From NCBI GenBank assembly GCA_037013685.1, contig CM072919.1, positions 35,163,320 through 35,227,319 on the forward strand: 64,000 bases of DNA, given 5' to 3'. The position numbers and the translations under genes were made by a program. The notes under the pieces are model-generated. The model saw nothing but the letters and a program-made list of their open reading frames with translations. It had not been told where the DNA came from and did no database searches. Within the stretch, counting starts at the first letter, position 1. Every line of letters starts with the position of its first letter. This document shows positions 55,801-64,000 of the stretch, in pieces. Origin of the DNA: Acridotheres tristis. Its lineage: Eukaryota > Chordata > Aves > Passeriformes > Sturnidae.

Positions 55801-57847
55801 CTGTGTTTCCAATCAAATGTTTAACTAGACTGATGTGTCTCATGTTCTTCAGTGAGTTATGCAATAAATAAATATAAAATCCACCCCAACAACATTAGTT
55901 TTTAGTGGATTTTTCATAGTTCAAACATGGAGAAAACAGCAAACATAATTTGGCTCAAACTCTTTAAATGGCTCTATCCTAACTTTCACTTCAAATCACT
56001 CTTTCAGCAAGGTGAGCAATTACACTAATTAACTGTGATACCATCTGATTTCCATTCTAAATAAAGCATTTAAAATATCTCAGCATAGGAAGACAGACTC
56101 ACCCTCACTACTTCTTCCTGGGCTTTACAGAGATACAGCCACAGATTTTTTGGTGCACAGTTAGGATGGGGAGGCAAAAAAATGCAAAAGAATAAAGTTT
56201 TGGGGAGTTGTGCTCTTTCACAAAGAACAAGTCATCCCTTCAGAATGGTTATACATGTAGCAGCAGAAACTGCCTGCTGAAGAATCTGCAAAGAGAAATC
56301 TCACATGAACATACTGTGATGAATGCTTCTTCCCCTGCAGAGGTATTTTGTTAGGTCACAGGCACAATGAAAAGACAGGAAAAAAGGTGGGACTAAGGCC
56401 AGTTGAAAAGCCAACACTTTGCTTGGCTTGAATGGTTCTTTTCTTTCCCTTGTTTCTCTTTTTCACAAAATAAACTGAGTCAATGCATTTAACCTGAAAG
56501 AACAAGGGGTTCTGACAAGGTTCTGCTCAACTGCTTTTGCTCATATGGTCAAGAGAAACTTGAAAAAACTCCATTGTGAGGATTCCAAACATAAAAGTAC
56601 AATTAAAATTAACAAAGACTACCTTCTGTTGTAATTACATGAATGTGACTCATATACATGAATATGCACACAAGTAAAGTTTCACTTGTTTTAAACAGTT
56701 CTTCCAATAGCCAAAGTCAAATGCAATGAACTAACATGCTTTATGCTACAGGCTACTTCATTTGTGCAGCCCTGCTGAGAACAGCTCTTTCAGAAAATGA
56801 TGACTTGAATAAAATGCAAACATAACGTTCTGTGGAGCTCTGGAGGAAGGAAGGGAGGAATAGTGGGTTTTCATGTGTTAGTGTGGCCTAAGCTGAAAAT
56901 GGGTCATTTGGTGGACCAGTAAAGGGATCCAGTTACTGACTGCCCTAGGGCTCCTGTACATTGCTCAAGTATTACCACTTTGGAAGGAAGGTGTTGTATC
57001 TCAAGGCCAGAATCAGAAGGCTGGAATCTGCTCATGGGCACAAGAGCAGACGATCTCCTTTCCTACATTCCGTCTTTGGAGATGGCAAAAACATTGGAAG
57101 CTCCAAGCTCTGCTAGGCTGCATAAGTGTACAGGGGAGAGCACACATCTGTGGAAGGAATTCCATTTCCTTCAGCTGAAGCAATGAGTTACAGGCATCGC
57201 AGCCTGACAATTATTGGGTTACACAGGTGAAAAATGGGTTGCAGATAACAATGCCACTTCCCTTATTTGGTGTGGCTTTACTGCATTCTAAAAGCAACAA
57301 GGAAACTTTAAACATTAACAGTTTCCGCATACCAATCTAGGATGAGAGCTGACCGCTTAACAGCTACCATGTTCATTTGACATGGAATATGAAAGCATAT
57401 ATAGCAGAATAAACAGCTACTTACAGGAAGGAAAGTTTTATTTTCTTTTCAGGAAAAAAAGAAATTTAAGAAAATTACTTCCTGCCAGTTTGAAGGGGGA
57501 AGGGGGGAGGCTTGTTTGCTTTGTACAAAAATCAATTATTCTGATTATCCAGTAAGGCAGTATAGCTAATATATATTTATTACTAAACTATCATTCAAAC
57601 ACAAGATTTCTCAATAGATTTCCAGAGAAATTATGTTTCAATCATCTTATGTATTAAAAATCACTATTATCCCTCAGGGACCTGCACAAATAATAAATAC
57701 ATCTGAATTGTAATGTATTGGGTTTTTTTGTAAATATCAAATTACTTCCAGGTAAATTGTATGAGATTAGAGAGAGGCAGACAGCAAGTATGCAATTAAA
57801 TATATAAGCCTAGCGTACAGAAGGTGATACAATCTTTTTGTGTAGCC
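40817..57847 (-). other. IDUA: IDUA intron 2 (part), before the nested SLC26A1 gene
   Basis: At least 17 kb of intron with no IDUA coding sequence. No exon 1 or 2 was found. Two long minus-strand open frames (41,726-42,283 and 48,617-49,177, about 185 codons each) show no recognisable family and no matching splice signals. Possible features are a CR1 3'-end remnant near 51,030-51,120 and a motif-rich stretch near 47,090-47,180 followed by a good donor at 47,695. Confidence 0.6.
51030..51122 (+). mobile_element. Possible CR1 3'-end remnant
   Basis: About two and a half copies of the ATTCTRTG unit that ends bird CR1 elements (ATGATTCTGTGATTCTAAG, about 51,102-51,120) follow a degenerate TTGGACTATG...TTTCAAG stretch like the CR1 3' UTR. 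It is short and diverged. Confidence 0.35.
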
Positions 57848-57855
57848 TATAAAAA
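57848..57855 (+). promoter_or_regulatory. SLC26A1: Candidate SLC26A1 TATA box
   Basis: TATAAAAA, about 175 bases before a consensus donor at 58,023. It would place the start near 57,880. The position fits a first exon for the SLC26A1 coding exon, which begins at an acceptor and so needs an upstream exon. Confidence 0.4.
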
Positions 57856-57879
57856 GCACTCATTGGATATTGAACTGCC

Positions 57880-58022
57880 CACTGGCTTTTAAGTATGTAG
57901 AGCAAGGACACAACACCTATTTCCTGGCTGGCTGAATTCACTTGGCTGTAAGAAGTGACTGGCATTTGAATAAGGACGTGCTGTCCTCAAGCACAAGTCT
58001 CTCATTCTTCAAACTAATTTAG
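57880..58022 (+). other. SLC26A1: Predicted SLC26A1 5' UTR exon
   Basis: Inferred from the TATA box above and the TTTAG|GTAAGA donor at 58,022. The next acceptor with a coding continuation is at 60,465. No conserved coding sequence is seen in it. Confidence 0.35.
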
Positions 58023-60465
58023 GTAAGACAGGAAGTATTGGGATTTTGCCTTTTAAAAATGAGTGTCTTTATTTAACTTGCTTTGGGAAACTTTATTCAT
58101 ATCCTCTTAAGTACTTCAGCCGGTGTTGCAGCTTTATTTATCTTTTCTGTCGCCTTTGCATTCTAACAAAGACTAGATCCAACCTATTTTCCTGTCCAAG
58201 CAGACTTTGGCTAGCATAACTATGTGGTACACTAGGGTCTAAAGTAAACTTAGCATTGATAAAAAACAGGCATGGATGTTTATAAATAATTACAGAAAAT
58301 TGTAATTAGTGTTCCCTTATGATGGAAATAAACCTTACTTATAAATACAAAGAAATGTATACAATGAGAGCTAAAAATGGGTTTGTGTAATTAGGATGGA
58401 TAAAACTCTACTGATTTTTTAAATGTATCTAGACCACTATGCAGGTCCTTTTCAACTTGGACAATCAGTCCACACATTCTAACAAGAATCTCTATTCTGC
58501 CTCTTACCAAGTTATAAATTACCCCTAACACCTAGACATCCTACCTTGAATCGTGGTTAAACTTTGCATAGCCTTAAAAATCATGCTGTGTCTCTTATCT
58601 GCATGGTGTATCATAATACCTGGGAATTGTTTAAAACTTCTGCACTACTTACAGATATATATCTTATTATTTTCAATTTGGTGGTAAAACATAATTATTA
58701 AAATCTTGAAAACTATTTCTAAGCGGGATAGACAAAAGACTTTCTAATAAGCCACTCTCCATTTGGACTGCTCCAGGTCAAAAGCTTACAGGCTACTGAT
58801 AATCTATTCTTTTGCTTTTCAATTATGTTTCTGTTGGACTCATTAACGCTTTTTCTAAATTCAGAATTCTTCTCCTTAACAGGCCATTACCAAACATTAA
58901 CAAATCAAAATGTTGTTCTTAAGAACAAAAAAAACACCATGAAATTTACAGAGAAGTCTGTCAGTAGCATCTAAACTGTGTATTAACTGTTAAAACCATT
59001 AAACTTTACCAACAGAATACTGTGCCAGTAAGTTTACTTCAAGTTTCATGAAACTCTTGCGTAGAGTCTGTCCCTAAACATTGAAAGAGAAAAGAAACAC
59101 TTTTACTTCTAAGTGAAGGCAAGCTTTGACACTATTGCAATGTCACTCCTGGCACCAAACAGTTCTGATGCACAGATCCTGGCTCTTAATGACAGTGAGA
59201 GAGGCTGAGCCTAGAGGTCTGCTTTCCTACAAGTTCTGCATATTGTTGTATTACCCCCTACTATCTTCACCTAGATCAGTAGGAGTCACTCCTTACCTAC
59301 CTCTACTCATAAATGGACATCCTTACGTGGAAGTCTTTTCCTCCTCTCCACTGCTAACCAGAAAAGATTTGTCACTTGACGTTTTCCACCTGTGTGTTCC
59401 TATTTTATTTTTTTAGCTATGTAAGTTAGGGCACTTGCATGTTTTGCCTCTCAGTCATGTTCCCACCTACCCCAAAATGACTTATGAATGCGCTAAGCTA
59501 ATTTCAATTTAATCTGACAACTGAGTAAAAATGCAGACGTCCAGTTTGGTGAAAACAGTTGTGTCCATTGAAGCAAGAGACATTAAAAGCACCCCTATCA
59601 GGGGAATACAAGTAATACCAGCCCTCGCATATTAGAAAAAATCAGGAGAACCATAGGAAACACTGCTGTGTTTGTTCTGCTGTACACATAATTATTTGTT
59701 ATATCTCGTTACTGGGAAAATGAAGTTGGGTAACTATGAGTTTAAACTTGAAAATAATTACATGTAGCACTCTTCTGATGTGGTAACGTCATGGTGTTCT
59801 GTCTGTATGTTCCCAATGTGGTGGTATTTGTGAATAGGTATTTATTATCAGAAGCTGCACATCGAAACAATCTACAATTCAACAAGTTCATGTCATGTAG
59901 CAGCTACAGAGTCCATCAATGGTTTGTATACGTATATTCTGTGTAAGACTAAACTGCTGCTCTCCAGAAAACTCTGCCTTTCAGGTCCTACCAGCAACAT
60001 TTTTCTCCTCAGCATAGATGACAACTGCAGTGACAGATCATTATACCCCATGAGAGTTATGAATCAATGATTACAATATGTACTCACTGAACAGAAACAC
60101 TAAAACCTACCTCACTAGCACGTGTTTATTTCATACCAGCAAGTGCTGCTGTGGTCACAAAGACCTTTATGATAGAACATTTATAACAGATGATGGAGAT
60201 CTTTGTCAAACAAGAAAATTACTAACTTAACCTCATTTTTCTTTATTAGAACAAACTGGATTAAATTGAAAGTATTCCTTAATGTGTCCAAGAAAGGCAG
60301 ATTTATTTCTTAGTCTTATGTGTCACTGGAGCTCTGTGAGAGTGTTCTTGTTGGGATGATGCTTTCTTAAAAGCAAAATCAGGTGACAATCTTTTAGTGT
60401 TAAGTGACTGTGCTAAAAAAACCTTCATGAATTGCAACCTGATGGAGGTTTTCTTCACTTTGCAG
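58023..60465 (+). other. SLC26A1: Likely SLC26A1 5' intron
   Basis: About 2.4 kb, no coding exon recognised. It is intron of SLC26A1 only if the predicted first exon is right; in any case it lies within IDUA intron 2 on the other strand. Confidence 0.4.
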
Positions 60466-60475
60466 GAACACATAA

Positions 60476-60484
60476 ATGAAGTAA
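60476..60484 (+). promoter_or_regulatory. SLC26A1: Two-codon upstream ORF before SLC26A1
   Basis: ATG-AAG-TAA lies in the same exon and ends 11 bases before the main ATG. Such minimal upstream frames can lower or gate translation of the main frame. Confidence 0.5.
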
Positions 60485-60495
60485 ACACTGGGAAA

Positions 60496-61116
60496 ATGGA
60501 AAGACCACTTGAGGCTACCAAAATGGAAAACAACACCTCATCCTGCTTTCTCATGGAAAGAAAGACTCATGTCAAGATTAACAGGAAAGAAGTCATGCTA
60601 GCTAAGCTGAGAAAGAGCTGCTCTTGCACACCACAGAAGCTGAAGAACTTTCTTATGGACTTCTTTCCCGTTTTACGATGGCTTCCCAAGTACCGATGCA
60701 AAGAGTACATTTGGGGAGATGTTATGTCTGGGTTAGTGATTGGGATCATTCTGGTGCCTCAAGCAATTGCATATTCACTGCTGGCAGGTCTGAAGCCCAT
60801 TTATAGCCTTTACACATCATTCTTTGCCAACATCATCTATTTCTTAATGGGCACATCCCGTCACGTCTCAGTTGGCATTTTCAGCTTGATAAGCTTAATG
60901 GTGGGACAAGTTGTGGACCGAGAACTTCTCTTGGCTGGGTTTGACTTGAATGATGATGCCACACCAGCCTTGGGTGATGGCTCGCTGCAGAATGACAATG
61001 TGCCCAACACAACTGCCTTCAACCTTACCATTGCGGGGATAAATGCCGAGTGTGGGAAAGAGTGCTACGCTATTGGCATTGCTACAGCCTTGACATTCAT
61101 GGCTGGAGTGTACCAG
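60496..61116 (+). CDS. SLC26A1: SLC26A1 coding exon 1
   Basis: 207 codons ending VYQ at TACCAG|GTAAGT, the same junction as human SLC26A1 (GLYQ|VLMG). The exon itself starts at 60466 after a CTTTGCAG acceptor. An in-frame ATG upstream (60397) lies before that acceptor and is not used in this model. Confidence 0.94.
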
Positions 61117-64000
61117 GTAAGTGGTTGCCAACATCCAGAGACAAGGTATGAAGTTCCTAAAGCTTTTTTGTACGACCTAAGCTTTGGCTTGACTGTGTTT
61201 CAATGAGATACATCATCAGTTCATTTGAATGTACCTTGGACTGTTTTCTCCAGGAAGCCTAACTGCAGGCAACTCAGAAATAGCATGAGGCAGGCAGTTT
61301 TCTTAGTTGCTAGCAGACACAGGAAAAACAAGACTCTTCTGAAAGACTTGTTTTGATACTCTTCTGCTTCTTGTTGCTTTCATGGGACAATGAGGCCCAA
61401 TACAGATATAGGAAATTCCCAGGTAGCTGTGTATTTAAAAATTAAAAAATAACTCCCTAGATATTTTAATAGAGGTATGCAACTAGTTCTACAGGTTCAG
61501 AATGTGCAGCTCAGCATTTTGCTAGGGGGTCCTATGTTCGACTAAACTGCTGTCCAAAAGATAATTCATAGAAAGGACAAGAGGAGAAGCAGACTGACTA
61601 ACCTACTTTTACGACAATGGCTGTGCTGGACTCCTTGACACTTGTCAACATGCTGCCATCACAAGGATACCAAGAGAGGACAGAATGAACCATCATTAAC
61701 ATACTTATCTGTAAACTCTGTGTGTGTATATATGTGTGTCTACACACACACGCAGACATACACACATATACATACATATATATATATATATGTGAATGCA
61801 GAAACAGCTAGCTATCTTCCTCTTGTAGTAGGAAATTTCAGGTCACACATATGAACAAAAAATACCTTTGTGGTGCTGTATTTTCCAAAGCCATCTGAGG
61901 AAGGAGAAAAAGCTACTTAAGGACAGAATCGTGGAGTTTGTGAGCTGTTCTGCTACTTCTGATATTAGGCATAGCACAAAGGCCATCTGTGGTCCATTTT
62001 CCTTTCTGTCCACAGGGCTAAAATGAAAAGCTGTTTAATACAAAAAGCTAAAATAGGGATCTTATTTGTTGTCATTCAAGTTTTGTTTACAAAGAAAAGG
62101 CCATACATTTTACCTTTATTCACTTTAAGACAGAAAAAGAAGAAAATTGAATTTGGTATAACAGAAGTATTTTGTACATACTGTTCTTTTGCATGGGGAA
62201 TAAAAATCAGGCAAGCCACTTCAGTGGAGTCACTTCAGACAAATGTTTGACTGACCACCCTGTCTCAAACTCCTCATTCACCTCTTGGGTTTGTAGCATT
62301 TCACAATAGGAAAAAGTATTGCATTTCAAAGGCAGACTGGAAACAAAAAAGGACAATTCCTGTTTCAAGACTGAAATAGCCAAAAGCTATTGGCCTCCAG
62401 CTAGTTCTTCCCCATCTGTACCTAATTATTTGCAGCAATGGTTACAGCTCATGGTTTGTTTTCTTTTTTTTTTTTCTTCTTCTGTTTCCTCAGGTTCTAA
62501 TGGGGATCTTCCGTCTAGGTTTTGTATCTATGTACCTATCTGAGTCCGTACTAGATGGCTTTGCAACTGGTGCTTCCTTAACCATTTTAACAGCTCAAGT
62601 GAAGTATCTGATTGGAATAAAAATTCCACGTAGCCAAGGGCATGGGATGCTTGTTATTACTTGGATTAACATTTTCCGGAACATTTCTCAGGCTAACCTT
62701 TGCGATGTCATCACAAGTGCCATTTGTATTGTGGTGCTGGTCACTGCTAAGGAACTCGGAGATCGGTATAAGCACAAACTGAAATTTCCTCTTCCCACAG
62801 AGCTGGTAGTTATTGTTGTTGCAACACTCGTGTCACACTACGGCAAGTTAAATGAAGTGTATGCATCCAGTGTTTCTGGAGCTATTCCAACAGGATTTAT
62901 CCCTCCAAAGGTACCAGAGTTCAACTTAATGCTACGAGTTGCTCTAGATGCTTTGCCTCTTGCCATAGTCAGTTTTGTCTTTACTGTATCCCTCTCCGAA
63001 ATGTTTGCAAAGAAATATGCTTACACCATCCGAGCCAATCAGGAAATGTTTGCTGTGGGGTTCTGCAACATCATTCCTTCTTTCTTCCACTCTTTTGCAA
63101 CCAGTGCAGCTCTGGCAAAAACACTCGTCAAAACATCTACGGGCTGCCAGACTCAAATCTCTGGAGTAATTAGTGCAATGGTGGTTTTGCTGGTGCTGCT
63201 CTTCCTGGCACCTCTCTTCTACTCCTTGCAGAAGTGTGTCCTGGCTTGTATTATCATTGTCAGTCTTCGAGGAGCCCTGAGGAAGTTCCGAGATGTGCCA
63301 GCACGGTACCAGGTGAATAAGGTGGACACACTTGTTTGGGTAGTAACCATGTCTGCCTCGGCCTTGGTCAGCACAGAAATAGGGCTGTTGGTAGGCATTG
63401 TTTTCTCCATGTTATGCATCATTGTTCGGACCCAGCGGCCACGGACAGCCCTGCTTGGTCAGATCCAAGACACAAGCTTTTATGAGGATGACTTAGAATA
63501 TGAAAATCTTTCTACTGTTCCAAAGGTCAAAATATTTCGGTTTGAGGCCCCACTTTACTATGCAAATAGAAACTACTTCCTAAAGTCTCTGTACAGACTG
63601 ACCAATTTAGATCCTAACCTAGAAGCTGCTAGGAGGAAGAAGTATGAGAAGAAGGAAAAGCAGCATCTGAAAAAGGGAAATCACAGAACTGCTAATGGAC
63701 TGGGCATCGGAGAAACTACTTTGCAACTAGTTCCTAAGCAAATTGATTTTCAAGCCCTTGTTGTAGATTGCTCTTCCATCTCATTTTTGGACACCACTGG
63801 AGTTAATACTTTAAAGGAAATCCTGAAAGACTACAAGAATTTAAACATTTCTGTTCTCCTGGCTTGCTGCAACCCCTCAGTGATAGACTCTCTAAAAAGA
63901 GGGGGTTACTTTGGAAAGGATTTTGGATGTATGCAGGAAATGCTATTCTACAGTATACATAATGCTGTGCTGTTTGCAAAAGACCAAAAGCTTCCAGTAG
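60496..64000 (+). CDS. SLC26A1: SLC26A1 (SAT1), sulfate/oxalate/bicarbonate exchanger, nearly complete
   Basis: Plasma-membrane anion exchanger of the SLC26 family, carrying sulfate and oxalate against bicarbonate, in mammals mainly in basolateral membranes of liver and kidney. Two coding exons (60496-61116 and 62494 onward) join in phase 0 and give 709 residues before the window ends. Human is 701, so only a few codons and the stop are missing. The cytosolic N-terminus is followed by the transmembrane core, starting [20 protein letters not shown], then [20 protein letters not shown]. An extracellular loop has NTT and NLT sequons (about 171 and 176). A C-terminal STAS domain runs from about 530, with [14 protein letters not shown] and [14 protein letters not shown]. 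Its intervening loop is very Lys-rich (about 588-603), unlike human. The ATG at 60496 has a good context (AAAATGG) and is the first long frame after the acceptor. It lies antisense inside IDUA intron 2. Confidence 0.95.
61117..62493 (+). other. SLC26A1: SLC26A1 intron between coding exons
   Basis: About 1.4 kb, with GTAAGT donor and a long T-rich tract before CCTCAG. It holds a TG/CA/TA microsatellite at 61,719-61,794 and nothing else recognised. Confidence 0.9.
61719..61794. repeat. Mixed TG / CA / TA microsatellite
   Basis: TG repeats are followed by CA repeats and then an alternating AT run. The TG and CA halves are complementary around a central CT, so the tract could fold back on itself. 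It is likely to be polymorphic. Confidence 0.9.
62494..64000 (+). CDS. SLC26A1: SLC26A1 coding exon 2 (to window end)
   Basis: 502 codons plus one base with no stop. It encodes [20 protein letters not shown], the remaining membrane segments including [13 protein letters not shown] [20 protein letters not shown], and the STAS domain. The last visible residues are [13 protein letters not shown], near the family's C-terminus, so the gene ends shortly past the edge. Confidence 0.94.

Noticed and set aside
60397..60495. Starting SLC26A1 at 60,397
   Set aside because: A good acceptor (CTTTGCAG) at 60,465 lies inside that extension, so the upstream codons are intron. The first useful ATG after it is 60,496.

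Overview
This window is vertebrate nuclear DNA, almost certainly from a bird. The genes are split into small exons with GT-AG introns, the non-coding DNA is AT-rich, there is a decayed CR1-like LINE fragment, and one complete gene encodes purpurin, the retina lipocalin best known from chicken. The 196-residue product is very close to chicken purpurin as I remember it, but not identical, so another bird is more likely than chicken. No bacterial, viral, tRNA, rRNA or CRISPR feature was found.

Layout, left to right. (1) About 1-5,450, minus strand: the 5' part (coding exons 1-4) of PDE6B, the beta catalytic subunit of rod photoreceptor cGMP phosphodiesterase. The gene runs off the left edge. (2) About 5,450-17,680: a 12-kb intergenic space with a decayed LINE remnant (about 7,250-8,110) and one convincing but unidentified minus-strand exon (15,718-15,931). 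(3) About 17,690-24,655, plus strand: purpurin, complete, with a non-coding first exon, five coding exons and a poly(A) signal. Its promoter carries a TATA-like box behind a group of CRX/OTX-type GGATTA motifs. (4) About 24,660-29,750: intergenic, nothing recognisable. (5) 30,021-40,816, minus strand: IDUA (lysosomal alpha-L-iduronidase), exons 3-14 by human numbering. Exons 1-2 lie beyond the right edge. (6) About 57,850-64,000, plus strand: SLC26A1 (sulfate/oxalate anion exchanger), two coding exons, lying antisense inside the long IDUA intron 2. The window ends just before its stop codon.

PDE6B and purpurin are both photoreceptor genes and are transcribed divergently from one intergenic space. 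PDE6C and RBP4 have the same head-to-head order on human chromosome 10, so the block here looks like the duplicate (ohnologue) of that pair. IDUA and SLC26A1 belong to the PDE6B side of this synteny (human 4p16.3). IDUA and SLC26A1 both touch sulfated glycosaminoglycan metabolism: IDUA degrades heparan and dermatan sulfate, and SLC26A1 moves sulfate.

Coding exon boundaries were read by hand from splice motifs and reading-frame phase, and every phase joins correctly. Promoters, first exons, poly(A) sites and transposon calls are weaker and are scored so.
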